A stretch of DNA of 64,000 nucleotides from Fibrivirga algicola (GTDB taxonomy: Bacteria; Bacteroidota; Bacteroidia; Cytophagales; Spirosomataceae), in assembly GCF_011742925.1 (NCBI RefSeq), contig NZ_WAEL01000009.1:62001-126000 (forward strand), read 5' to 3'. This document shows positions 1 through 9,533 of this stretch, piece after piece. The translations under genes were made by a program, and so were the position numbers. The first letter of the stretch is position 1, and every line of letters begins with the position of its first letter. Below the pieces are notes generated by a model. That model searched no databases, was not told the DNA's origin, and worked only from the letters and a program-made list of their open reading frames with translations.

Positions 1-3000
1 ATTATCAAAACCCACCGCATAGGCAATCTCGGCAACGCTCAACGTTGAATGGATCAGCAGCGCTTCGGCTTTTTGCAAACGAAGTGCCCTTAAGTAAGGA
101 ATTACGGACATACCTGTCAGCGCCATTGTCTTGCGATACAGGGAGTTCCGGCTCATGCCCATCAACTGACAGATCATGGTCGTATCGAGGGCCACGTTAT
201 CCAGATGAAGTTCTAGGATGCTGCGCAGTTTGGCTACAAACTGGTCTTCCCGCGTATGCGTCCCGGCGTCGGGCGCTGGGGCAGCCTGCGGGGTGCCCAG
301 CGCCCGCTGGCTGTAATAATGCTGCAAAAGTTGTCTGGTCTGGAGTAGGTTGCTCAGAACAAGGAGCAACTCTTCCCGCCCGAAAGGCTTAACCAGGTAC
401 GCATCCCCCCCCCGCCGTAAACCCGTAAGCCGATCGTCTGTAGCGGCCCGGGCCGTGAGCAGAACGATTGGTATATGGCTGGTACGTTCGTCATTCTTCA
501 GGATGCTGCACAATTCAAATCCGTCTTTGATGGGCATCATCACGTCACTCACAATTAGATCTGGTATGATGGCCAGCGCTTGGGCAATACCCATCTGCCC
601 GTTTTCAGCCCGTACGACCTGATACTCCTCCCGCAGGCAGCTCTGGATATAGGTGGCTGCATCGTCATTGTCTTCCACCAGCAACAGCATGGGGCGATCG
701 GGCAGCTCATCCGGACCGGCTTCAACCCAGTCGCCCAACGCACCCGGGTCAGACGCGGTCAGCACGGGCGCAGGCCCTACTGGGTCGACCAGGAGCGCCT
801 GCCGGGTCAAAGGTAGACGGATCACAAATTCAGCGCCTGATCCGAAGGGCCTCAGTCGATTGCGAACGGCCAGTCCACCCTGCATCAGGCTAACCAACTC
901 CCGTACCAGCGACAGGCCAATGCCGGTACCACCAGTGTCTGGCCCAGCCTGGTGCGGCCCAGCCGAATCGTCGGACCGCTGGTAAAAGCGATCAAAGATC
1001 CTCGACAGGCTAGCCGCATCAATACCAGGGCCAGTGTCGCTGACGGTAATTTGAATCCACGGTTCGGTCAGATGATGGATTGGCGTAAGCGCCTCATAAT
1101 AGCCCTCGGGGGTAAGTGGTTGCCAATAGGGCTGAATAGCCACTTCGCAACGTACCTGGCCCCCTGGCGGAGTAAAATGGAGCGCGTTTCTCAGCAGGTT
1201 GGCCACGATATCCTGCAGTTTATCCGGGTGAAAGTCAGCCTCTATGCTTTCCTCCTCCGTATGTACGATCAGGTCCACACGCTTCTTCTCGGCTAGCAAG
1301 TGAAACGACTCCCCGACGAAGCGGATAAAGCGGACCAGGTCGGTTCGCACGAGTTTAAGCGGCATCTTGCCTGCTTCCAGCCGGGAAAGATCCAGAATTT
1401 GATTGATCAGCCGCAGCAGGTTGCGGCCGTTGCGCTCGATTAGGATAGCCGATTGTTGCAACTGGGGATCGGCCTGCCGGCGGAGGTTGTCGGCCATCCC
1501 CAGAATCACTGTGAGGGGCGTGCGAAACTCATGGGAGATGTTGGCAAAAAAACGGGATTTGGTTTCGTCGAGCTGCAACAGATCCTGGGCCTGCCGGGCA
1601 ATGGTCTGGGTGGCTTCATTGATCCGGTTCTGCAGTTGGGTTTGCGCCTTTCGGTATTGCCATTCCCGCCACCGACCCCAGGCCCAGATACCGCCCAAAA
1701 ACAAAAACAATAGGGTAATGGCAAACCATGGACGCAGGTAAAACGGCCTTAGAACTCGTATACCCAGGGTGAGGGAAGCCGACGATAAGCGGCCGCCAGC
1801 GGCCTGCCCCCGAACCAGCAACTGATGGTCACCGTAGGGTAGGTTACCCAATCGAAGGGACGACTCGGTCTGGTAGCGCCAGGTATTGTCTACTCCCTTA
1901 AACTGGTAGGCATACGTATTTTTTTGGGCATCCGTGTAATTGAGCAACGCGAAGTCGAGAATACTGCTCCGGTCGTTAGGCTGTAGGGTGATCTGACCAG
2001 TCTTGAGTAGTTCCGCAGTCTTATCAACCAGCGTGTTGCGGTCGGCATCGAACTGCCGGAAGGAAACTACCCGCAGTGGCAGGGAGGGTAGCGGGGGTTC
2101 GGCTTCTAGATCGCGCGGGTCGAAAGCCGTTACGCCGTTCAGACCACCGAAATAGAGCCGCCCCTGCGCATCCTGATAGTGCGCAATGCGGTTGAACTCG
2201 TTGTGGGTGATACCATTCTGCACCGTGTAAGTCCGGGTGGTGAGCCGGACCGGATCAAACTGCATGATGCCGTTGTCGCTACTGAGCCAGAGGTGCCCCC
2301 GCCGGTCAGCATACACCGCATAAATGTTATCATTGTTCAGTCCATCGGCCCGCTTGAACTGGCGGTGTCGGCCCAGGGCACGATCCCAGCGCACCAGGCC
2401 GGCATTGGCCGTGGCCAGCCAGAAAATACCGTCGGGGGCCTGGTAAAAATGCTGGTAGCTGTCGGCGGGTAGTCTAAATGCACCCCGGCCACCCCGCCAG
2501 TAGCGGGCCGTAACTCCCTTTTTGGGGTCGACCGTGTAGAGCCCGGTGGTCGCGCAGAGCCAGATCGTGCCTTGCCTGTCGGTGCTAATATGCAGTACTT
2601 GGGCCTGGACTAATTCAGGAAACTGGTTATAGCCCCGGAAGGGCATTACCCGGTTTTTGTCCGGATCGACCAGCCACAAACCGGGGTCCCCACCGGCCAG
2701 AAGCCGATGTGGGGTGACCGAAAAAGGATGAATGATCCACACAGCTCCTGGCCCGGGTACGGGCATCACAGCGCTTTTAGCCGTATGGTAATCGTAGGCG
2801 ATCAACGTATAGTCCTCACACAGGTACAGCTTCCCCCCCAGGTTACCGCTCAGACTTCTGAGTGACCGCTGCTTCCCCAGCAGTCGGCGGGGCGATGCCC
2901 CCGAACGTTGGCAGGCGAATAAACCTATACCATTCTCCAGATTCGTGTAGAGCGTATCGCCCACGGCGGTAATGCCCCGGGCGGCGGGTTGTTTCCCGTT

Positions 3001-4044
3001 GCCGGATTGGTAGTATAGCCGCTGAAAATAGTTCTGGCTAATTCGAGTCTGGTAAAGGCCAAAGCTGGTTCCCAACCAGAAGTTCCCGTTTTTGTCCTGA
3101 AAAAAGTGCCGGTTATCAATCAGGCTGATGCCCAGCTGGTTGCTGATATCGAGGACGGACCGCCCGACCGAATCAAGCAACTGGAAGCCATTCCAAACCC
3201 GGCCACGTTGGTCGAAGGCATAGGCAAGTCGTCGTTGCATTTTATCCGATTTGATCAGACCAATGGGTTGCTCCTGGCGACGACCCGACTCGTCGATTTT
3301 AAACAGGTGGCCCGCATACGGCTGCATCGGGTCTGTTGACGTCGTGTAAAAGAATTCTGTACCGGCATGGCGCTGGCCTAAACAGGTGTAGATCGTTGCG
3401 GGGTGATCGTAGGTACGTAGCACGCGCCCATCCGTCGTTAATTCTACCAGCTGTTTCCGGTTGGCAATGGCCCAAACGGTGTTGCGCTTGGTAACGGCCG
3501 CCAGCGTCAGGGTCGTATACTGGGGTAAGGACACCGTCTTCAGACCCGACCGGGAATGGTAGACGTTTAATTTGGCCGGCTTATAATCAATGAAAAAGAT
3601 CGTTCCATCAGGACCATTCAGTAGCAGCATCTGAGGTAATCCCGGGGGGCGGGGGCGGAGGGGGCGGCTGAAGCGTTTTTCGAAGGAGGTGGCTATGCCG
3701 GTTACCGGGTTAAAAAGGGTGATGGCTGACTTACCCTCGGGCCCCATGAGCCACAGCACCCCGTTGGCATCCTGAGCGATGGACTGAATATCATCAAAGT
3801 CAAGCCCGTTTTTTTCCCGGGTATACGTCGTGAACGTAGCTCCGTCGAAGCGGTTGAGCCCGAATTTGGTGCCGAACCACATAAAGTCCCGGCGGTCCTG
3901 TAAAATAGCGTTTACCTCGCGGTGGGCCAACCCCTGCTCGGGTCCATACCGCTGAACGGCGGCGGCGAATTGCTGCGCCCCGGCCAACGTACAGCAACCG
4001 ATTAGGAGGACCAGGACTGTCAGGACTAAGTTGACTGCTTTCAA
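1..4044 (-). CDS. Hybrid two-component sensor/AraC regulator (HTCS), 3' end cut by window edge
   Basis: One-piece two-component regulator that senses a ligand outside the inner membrane and binds DNA inside. From a TTG at 4044 the frame is open for 1348 codons to the left edge, where it is still inside the AraC helix-turn-helix (SVAEIAYAVGFDN). Visible in order: hydrophobic signal peptide ending near AGAQ, beta-propeller (reg_prop-like) and Y_Y_Y-type region to about residue 760, one membrane helix near 771-791, histidine kinase with H838 in NISHEFRTPL, ATPase domain, receiver domain with D1167 in SDVMMP and K1219 in KPFG, then the AraC domain. No ATG lies in frame upstream before a stop near 4102; a second TTG is at 4053. 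The family commonly controls polysaccharide-utilisation loci in Bacteroidota; no such locus is visible in the window, so the target is unknown. Confidence 0.93.
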   Translation of the reverse strand, partial: MKAVNLVLTVLVLLIGCCTLAGAQQFAAAVQRYGPEQGLAHREVNAILQDRRDFMWFGTKFGLNRFDGATFTTYTREKNGLDFDDIQSIAQDANGVLWLMGPEGKSAITLFNPVTGIATSFEKRFSRPLRPRPPGLPQMLLLNGPDGTIFFIDYKPAKLNVYHSRSGLKTVSLPQYTTLTLAAVTKRNTVWAIANRKQLVELTTDGRVLRTYDHPATIYTCLGQRHAGTEFFYTTSTDPMQPYAGHLFKIDESGRRQEQPIGLIKSDKMQRRLAYAFDQRGRVWNGFQLLDSVGRSVLDISNQLGISLIDNRHFFQDKNGNFWLGTSFGLYQTRISQNYFQRLYYQSGNGKQPAARGITAVGDTLYTNLENGIGLFACQRSGASPRRLLGKQRSLRSLSGNLGGKLYLCEDYTLIAYDYHTAKSAVMPVPGPGAVWIIHPFSVTPHRLLAGGDPGLWLVDPDKNRVMPFRGYNQFPELVQAQVLHISTDRQGTIWLCATTGLYTVDPKKGVTARYWRGGRGAFRLPADSYQHFYQAPDGIFWLATANAGLVRWDRALGRHRQFKRADGLNNDNIYAVYADRRGHLWLSSDNGIMQFDPVRLTTRTYTVQNGITHNEFNRIAHYQDAQGRLYFGGLNGVTAFDPRDLEAEPPLPSLPLRVVSFRQFDADRNTLVDKTAELLKTGQITLQPNDRSSILDFALLNYTDAQKNTYAYQFKGVDNTWRYQTESSLRLGNLPYGDHQLLVRGQAAGGRLSSASLTLGIRVLRPFYLRPWFAITLLFLFLGGIWAWGRWREWQYRKAQTQLQNRINEATQTIARQAQDLLQLDETKSRFFANISHEFRTPLTVILGMADNLRRQADPQLQQSAILIERNGRNLLRLINQILDLSRLEAGKMPLKLVRTDLVRFIRFVGESFHLLAEKKRVDLIVHTEEESIEADFHPDKLQDIVANLLRNALHFTPPGGQVRCEVAIQPYWQPLTPEGYYEALTPIHHLTEPWIQITVSDTGPGIDAASLSRIFDRFYQRSDDSAGPHQAGPDTGGTGIGLSLVRELVSLMQGGLAVRNRLRPFGSGAEFVIRLPLTRQALLVDPVGPAPVLTASDPGALGDWVEAGPDELPDRPMLLLVEDNDDAATYIQSCLREEYQVVRAENGQMGIAQALAIIPDLIVSDVMMPIKDGFELCSILKNDERTSHIPIVLLTARAATDDRLTGLRRGGDAYLVKPFGREELLLVLSNLLQTRQLLQHYYSQRALGTPQAAPAPDAGTHTREDQFVAKLRSILELHLDNVALDTTMICQLMGMSRNSLYRKTMALTGMSVIPYLRALRLQKAEALLIHSTLSVAEIAYAVGFDN

Positions 4045-4083
4045 AGTGTACAAATGTAAGGCCTGATTCGGGGCATGATATGC

Positions 4084-4112
4084 CAAATGTAAGTAGTATC
4101 ATATTATAATAT
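4084..4112 (-). promoter_or_regulatory. Candidate promoter of the HTCS gene with an AT-rich palindrome
   Basis: On the minus strand TACATTTG (4091-4084) matches the Bacteroidota -7 consensus TAnnTTTG and would give a leader of about 30 nt before the TTG at 4044. Just upstream lies the perfect 12-bp palindrome ATATTATAATAT (4101-4112) with partly symmetrical flanks. No clear TTTG -33 box is present. A second TACATTTG at 4058-4051 overlaps the start region and is too close to be the promoter. Confidence 0.35.
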
Positions 4113-4631
4113 GTATACTATATAGGCATTAGTTGGCGATGTTTAGGGCTTACGCTGGCTGGGCGTTCCAGGTACTGGTTAGGGCCATTTTGTCGATCAA
4201 CTCTCCACCAATTCTTTCCTCAATTTTCCAATAAATAGAATAAATAAATTATTTAATTGACTTTTTAGGCTGTTATGCACCAAATGTGCACCTATTTGGG
4301 TGAAATATGACCCTGCCTCGGAGGGAGCTAGGCTAAACTTGCACTGGCATTAAGGATACCGAGGCCGGACTTATTTTCGCTACCTGAGAATAGGTCGGCA
4401 GGCCTGGAAGGCTGTTGCGATGGGCAGTTCCAACCTGATGAGGGCGACCCCACCAGCCTGAGCACAACCGATGGTCCTTTGCAAGCCTTTAGCATAAAAA
4501 AGTGATACGCCTTAACAAATACCCCAGCTAACCCGCGTAGCTCATTTGCCTGGGTCCAGCGGCAGATATATAGTAACAAAAGCCACCTTAAGGGAGGCCA
4601 CGTTTCCCAGGCGGTAGGAGCTATACCAACG
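4103..4631. other. Intergenic stretch upstream of the LytTR gene
   Basis: About 530 bases between the divergent HTCS and LytTR genes. Apart from the HTCS promoter at its left end I see no convincing gene, RNA or repeat. The one reading frame of 83 codons (4328-4579, minus) has no family resemblance and unusual composition. Confidence 0.5.
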
Positions 4632-5120
4632 TTGGCAGAGTCTCACCAGTCACCACCCGTAGTATTGAGCGAAGAGCTATATCTAACGACTGAAGGATTA
4701 CCTATGGTTTTTACCCTGCCCGCTAACAGCCCAGCATTGCTGGCTCCATTGACCTGGCCGCCTCTACGACTGTACGTTCGCCATATTGGGAAACAGTACT
4801 TTTCCGTGGCTGGTTTAGTGTCCCTGCAGTCCGAGGGCAACTACAGCTGGCTGTGCTGGGCCGATGGCCAGCGCATGCTTATGCCGCGCACGCTTAAATG
4901 GTACATGGGCCAACTGCCCCCCGCCCACTTTGTTCGCTTTCACCGCAACTGTATTGTCAACCGGCACTTCGTCCAGCGGCTGGAGAATTCAAAAATGGGG
5001 CCTGTAGCTCACTTGACCACGGGCGAAACGTTGATTATCGCCCGCCGCCGCTGGAGCGCTATTCGCCGGGAGTTACAGTTGATTCGGGAAGGTGACTCAG
5101 TGAGGACCTTTAGCTGGTAA
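4632..5120 (+). CDS. LytTR-type DNA-binding protein without receiver domain
   Basis: Transcription factor of the LytTR family, which binds DNA through a ten-stranded beta fold. Residues about 48-145 carry the family pattern: a short VSLQSEGNYSWL segment, then the FVRFHRNCIVNRHFV signature, followed by the terminal TTGETLIIARRRW segment. There is no receiver domain in front, only a roughly 45-residue N-terminal tail, so it is not a classical LytR-type response regulator. The longest frame begins with TTG at 4632; an in-frame ATG at 4704 (MVFTLP) would remove 24 residues and is an equally reasonable start. It stands alone: no histidine kinase is adjacent, though a LytS-type kinase lies at 56182. 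Confidence 0.82.
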   Translation: MAESHQSPPVVLSEELYLTTEGLPMVFTLPANSPALLAPLTWPPLRLYVRHIGKQYFSVAGLVSLQSEGNYSWLCWADGQRMLMPRTLKWYMGQLPPAHFVRFHRNCIVNRHFVQRLENSKMGPVAHLTTGETLIIARRRWSAIRRELQLIREGDSVRTFSW

Positions 5121-6588
5121 GTTGAGGCCAAGCTGGCGCTGGGCAGTTTGGGACCGATGGCCGCTGTAGTGCGGCCTAAAAAAGCACAAGCTTAAGTGAC
5201 CCTGGTCCTTAGGTAGCAACTTGACCTAATAGCAGCGTAGCCTGCATCAGTGGATAAGCGCGCGTCGGATGGTTTTTATTTATGCCGCTCAGTGACAAAA
5301 GTTAAGTGGAAACCCAACTGCTACACCAGTCTAGTCCCGGTGTTCAATACCCTAAAGGAGTGGGGCAAACGCATCCACGGATGGACATCAATTGAAGGGG
5401 GCACTTGCTAACCGGTTATTACTCAAGCAGTCAGGGAACGGGCAGGTTACACGCCTCCGTGATGTAATCAGCAGATCATGTATCGCCGGGAAAAGATAGT
5501 ACAAATGTAGCTGACCAGTAGTGCGTGGCGGGACCCTGGCTATGATTTGACCCTGAATGAGCTGAAAATTTGCAGCCATTCGCCTGGTCTAGACACTGAA
5601 TTTTTTGCGATAGGAAAAGTGGAAGCTATACTATTGACCTGGTTTGGCTGGAAAACAGGCGGGCTCAGTAGATTTTCAACGCGGCCTGGCAAGGGAACTG
5701 ATGCCCAAGTTTACTTCCTTATGTCTGGTCAGTTCCAGCGGTAGCTCGGGGCAGGCAACGGCAAAACCACGATAATTATAGCACTTGGAACCGCTAATAC
5801 CATCAGAAGGTAGTAACAGGGCTGGTAATCAGTGGCTAATTGGTAGCGCTGGGCAACCCAACGATGGCTAACAGGGCGTTTGGGGTAAAAAAGGGCCATT
5901 AGCGTAGCGTAGTTGCCATAAGTTGATCTGATCCTAGTTAAAACCAGCTGGTCACTGCGTCTGAAAAAGGGTGCCTGACTGGGAGAAAAAAATTCCCCTA
6001 AACCAAGTGGACCATAAGCGGATTACTGGGAGGAGTCCTTCTAGGCAAGATATCCTGACGAGTTGCTTATAGTCGTTCTGATACAGAGTCATGTATCTAT
6101 CGTCAACCATGAATAAAGAAGTAAACTGCGGTTCTCAGATCGGGAACGGGTTTGTTACTATTGTGTCTCTGCTAAGCAGTAGCTCAGTGTACAACTACAG
6201 GGAGGACGTGCTCACCGAAATTGAAACTAGGATGGTTTCTTTGGCGCGTAAACACAGTCTTGGGTAGGAACAGGACGGGGTTTAGGCCTTGATCCTGCCA
6301 GGGGAAAGAAAAGGAAGGACCAGGACAAAAATTCACCCTTGAACGCCGTTAGCCTGGAGGCTGCGAAAGCGAAGATTCATCAACTAATGGCCAGTGGCAA
6401 GGTCAGACAGTAAGCCGTTTTACCTAATTTCCACCCGTACGGCAGCAAATCAACCGGTAAAAGATCTTGAGCACTCTGAGAATGCAGCTGAACAAAATAG
6501 AGGTGAACAGGCTTCACTGCCTGTTTCAAACCGGTTGATACGACTTATAACGTACGCTTCCGTTAATACACTACCGCGATAATCACAG
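5121..6588. other. Gene-poor region with a possible small ORF and decayed coding scraps
   Basis: Nearly 1.5 kb without a convincing gene. A 58-codon frame at 6091-6267 (plus; internal ATG at 6109) reads like protein, ending in IETRMVSLARKHSLG. Another protein-like scrap, SLEAAKAKIHQLMASGKVRQ and a stop, lies at about 6350-6411. Neither has a family I recognise. They may be remnants of one decayed gene. No tRNA, CRISPR or insertion-sequence ends seen. Confidence 0.4.
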
Positions 6589-7881
6589 ATGAGACATTGG
6601 CTCTTACTGGGCATAGCTGCCCTCTTCCCCCTGAAGCTTCTCGCTCAGCAACCCGAGCCTGTAAAGCCCCGGATTTTAGTAAGTACCGACATTGGGGGCA
6701 GCGACCCCGACGATAACCAGTCGATGGCCCACCTGATGATGTATAGCGATCGGTTTGAGATCGAGGGAGTAGTCTCTTCACCTTCCTATGGCGGGGGGTC
6801 AAAACAAGAATTACTTCGAATGATCGATCTTTATGAGAAGGATTACCCCAAACTAGCCGCTCATAACCCCAACCTGAACACACCTGCCTATCTACGATCT
6901 GTGAGCAAGCAAGGCTATAGGGGAATTGCACCCTTTCGGGGATATGCCTCATCGACTGAAGGATCGGAGTGGATCGTACAATGCGCCCGCAAGAAGAGCG
7001 ATAAAATGCTATGGGTACTGGTATGGGGAGGCCTGGAAGATCTGGCCCAGGCGCTACACGATGCGCCCGATATAATGAACAAAATCAGGGTGTACTGGAT
7101 TGGCGGGCCCAATAAGAAATGGGGGGCAAACAGCTATTCATACATTGCGAGTACGTTTCCGGACTTATTTTTTATCGAAAACAACGCTTCGTACCGGGGT
7201 TTTTTCTCTAATACAGGCAGCCGTTCCCGTTTCAACAGTAATAATTATTTCGCCAATTACATAAAATCCTGGGGAAACCTGGGGGATGATTTTGACAATA
7301 ACCACTACAAGGGAAACGTAAAGATGGGAGATACCCCGTCATTGCTCTATATGATGGACGGTGATCCTGAGAACCCGCTAAAAGACAGTTGGGGAGGACG
7401 CTTCGAACGTTTCACCAGCAGTCCGAGATTTGTTTATACACAACCTACCACGCTCAAAGACACAGCTCATGTCTATGCCCTACTTGAGTTTCATTTTAAA
7501 GGACCGGCCATAAACATCCCAATAGGCTCACCGTGTTTTGACATGACCATATCGGCCTCATTTGGACATAACACCTGGCAGGGATACTACCTGGGCAGCG
7601 GAGAATATGCCATAAGGTACGCCCATAAACAGGCGGGGACGTTCACTTACAAACTATCCTCGTCCATCCCCGCTCTCAATGATATCCAAGGCGTGCTGGT
7701 CGTGGACAATAAATGGCCTGGCCCACTTATGCCGAGTAGCTACAAATTAGGTCAAAACTGGTATACCGATGTGGCCTCTCCTGAGGCTTTCGACAACGGC
7801 TGGCAGGGAGCAAAAACAGTCCGGGACCATCGAGAGGAAGTTCTATCGGATTGGGCTAAACGATGGGAATGGCTAAAGTAA
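6589..7881 (+). CDS. Secreted DUF1593 / nucleoside-hydrolase-like protein
   Basis: Predicted exported hydrolase of the DUF1593 family, whose N-terminal half resembles the inosine-uridine nucleoside hydrolase fold. Signal peptide at residues 1-19 (LLLGIAALFPLKLLA, then QQ). The mature protein opens with RILVSTDIGGSDPDDNQS, the Asp-rich calcium-binding motif of nucleoside hydrolases, and continues with VWGGLEDLAQALHDAP and RVYWIGGPNKKWG, both typical of the family. The C-terminal part (from about residue 300) is a beta-rich region as in members attached to plant-polysaccharide loci. Start is the ATG at 6589. It stands alone with no operon partner. The true substrate is unknown; a glycoside or nucleoside is the family-based guess. 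Confidence 0.85.
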   Translation: MRHWLLLGIAALFPLKLLAQQPEPVKPRILVSTDIGGSDPDDNQSMAHLMMYSDRFEIEGVVSSPSYGGGSKQELLRMIDLYEKDYPKLAAHNPNLNTPAYLRSVSKQGYRGIAPFRGYASSTEGSEWIVQCARKKSDKMLWVLVWGGLEDLAQALHDAPDIMNKIRVYWIGGPNKKWGANSYSYIASTFPDLFFIENNASYRGFFSNTGSRSRFNSNNYFANYIKSWGNLGDDFDNNHYKGNVKMGDTPSLLYMMDGDPENPLKDSWGGRFERFTSSPRFVYTQPTTLKDTAHVYALLEFHFKGPAINIPIGSPCFDMTISASFGHNTWQGYYLGSGEYAIRYAHKQAGTFTYKLSSSIPALNDIQGVLVVDNKWPGPLMPSSYKLGQNWYTDVASPEAFDNGWQGAKTVRDHREEVLSDWAKRWEWLK

Positions 7882-8043
7882 GTGTTCCGGCACCAAACAC
7901 TCGGTTCGGGTGTAGTGGCCTTACCTTATGCGGCTCGATAATAAACTAGAATAGGTGTATCCGGACACCTGTGTAGCAACCTTTGCCAGTGCATCACTAA
8001 TCGCATTTACGCCAGTCAATAGCTAGTGCTACAGCCAATGGCT

Positions 8044-8450
8044 TCAACATCGCAATGGTCTCCAGGACCTATTGCCCGGCGTCAGTTCCCTGACTAGTCG
8101 GGTACCGGCAAGTGTGCCATCCGTACGCCATAATTCCTGGCCGTGCAGCCCATCGTCAGCCATGAAAAAAGTTGATTCCCCGCTACGATAAACAACGTAG
8201 GGTGACTATTCATCTTACCGGGGTTAATGTCTTTCACCATACCGGTCCCCTTAGCGGTTCCGTTAGATTTCCACAGTTCCAACCCATGTATTCCGTCATC
8301 ACCCATGAAGAAAATATTGTCACCAAAACGTACTATTCGCGCATCCCAATGGGCTTCCCACCCAGCTCCAGGATTGACGTCTTTAATCATTTTGACTGAT
8401 TGCGCCCAAATTGAGTTAGCGGCCAGGCCACTACCAGGATGATGAAACAT
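8044..8450 (-). pseudogene. ELWxxDGT-repeat protein remnant (frameshifted)
   Basis: Remnant of a secreted beta-propeller-like protein built from ELWxxDGT repeats. In one frame MVKDINPG-type repeats are seen: KMIKDVNPGAG, then DDGIHGLELWKSNGTAKGT and MVKDINPG. At a run of six T (minus strand, near 8165) the frame breaks; adding one base restores MADDGLHGQELWRTDGTLAGT in the next frame, which runs to a TGA at 8044-8046. The N-terminus is also suspect: a signal-peptide-like CFIILVVA sits in the +1 frame just before the LAANSIWAQS segment. Full-length family members carry many more repeats, so this is a short, broken fragment. A sequencing error in the homopolymer could explain one of the two shifts. 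Confidence 0.7.
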
Positions 8451-8984
8451 AGTCGAGGCAACATAGATATGGGAGACGGCGAGTGAAGGCGTCGACTAAA
8501 TATACTAGAACCTTCATTTGACGGTCATAATGCTCTTATTCTCCGGTTGCCAGCGCTAGCTAACACGGCTGTACGAAAATTGAGGTGTCATCTAAGCCCA
8601 TGCTACGGATAGCAGCTGACAGGCAGTATACCAAGCCAGCCAATGGACGCTTTTCCCATTTCCAGTCAGGCGCGTTGACTACGTCTGGCTGAGGAAGGTA
8701 TCAAGAAGTTGGTATTACTTCCAGCTAACCGGTAGCTACTTCTGGGGTAACTTACTATTGATGTTCGAACAGACTAACCGACCTGTTTCCATGTACAAAA
8801 AGTCCTGTATTCTTCCTTGCCAGTAAAGTTTGAACACAGGAAGGCTATCTACCCAACTTTTTTACAGTGCTATACGAATAGCCTCTTCTACAGGTCAATA
8901 GCCATTTTGCGAATTCATAATTACTAATTCATCCCGTAGTAATAGGGGCGACTGGGCTAAAAATCTATGATGTAATTACCAGGT
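8451..8984. other. Intergenic stretch
   Basis: About 530 bases between the ELWxxDGT remnant and the end of the hydrogenase operon. No gene, RNA or clear hairpin terminator was recognised. Confidence 0.45.
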
Positions 8985-9533
8985 TCAGTTAATTCTTCTA
9001 CGTTCAATCGCATCCCGTACGCGGGCAGCACTTTCGTAGTCTTCTTTCTTGATAATTTTGGCCAGTAGTTCTTCCAGTTCGGCCATCGTGTATTCGGCGT
9101 AGGAACCCTTTTTATCGCGGGTTTTATCGTCGACGAAGTAGCCGGATGTATCCACAACGTCTTCACTGGCACGAAGCGGGCAATCGAAACGAACGGCTAG
9201 CGCAATGGCGTCAGAGGGTCGGGCGTCTAGCCGGAGGGTTTCTCTGGCTGGCGTTAAGAGAATAATAGTGGCGTAGAAAATTTCGTCCTGGACACGTGTA
9301 ATGACGACCTCTTTCAGGAGAATGCCCGCCTGCTTCAGTGTCTGGTAAAACAGGTCATGGGTGAAAGGGCGAAGTGGTTGCATCTTCTCCATCGCAACGG
9401 CAATGGCCTGCGCTTCGCTGGCGCCAATGATGAGCGGTATGCGTCGTTTACCAACGGTGTCTTCCAGAATAAGGGCGTAGTTGCCGGGTTTCGACAGGCT
9501 TTCCGAAAGGGCAATAATCGACAGATCAATCAT
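8985..9533 (-). CDS. Bifunctional nuclease family protein (DUF151) with C-terminal UVR motif
   Basis: Member of the BFN/DUF151 family, first described as a plant and bacterial nuclease; its physiological role in bacteria is poorly defined. Residues about 1-130 hold the DUF151 core (IALSESLSKPGNYALILED, RIPLIIGASEAQAIA, then LDARPSDAIALAVR). Residues about 148-180 (YTMAELEELLAKIIKKEDY, then SAARVRDAIERR) form a UVR motif like the UvrB/UvrC interaction helix hairpin. Length is normal for Bacteroidota. The start ATG at 9533 overlaps the end of the 76-aa gene by 8 nt, so it appears to be the last gene of the hydrogenase transcript. No functional link with hydrogenase is known to me; it may be a passenger. 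Confidence 0.88.
   Translation of the reverse strand: MIDLSIIALSESLSKPGNYALILEDTVGKRRIPLIIGASEAQAIAVAMEKMQPLRPFTHDLFYQTLKQAGILLKEVVITRVQDEIFYATIILLTPARETLRLDARPSDAIALAVRFDCPLRASEDVVDTSGYFVDDKTRDKKGSYAEYTMAELEELLAKIIKKEDYESAARVRDAIERRRIN

Noticed and set aside
4051-4058. TACATTTG as the -7 box of the hybrid regulator gene
   Set aside because: It overlaps the start codon region; the copy at 4084-4091 is better placed.
4328-4579. Minus-strand frame of 83 codons
   Set aside because: Odd composition, no similarity and no regulatory context.
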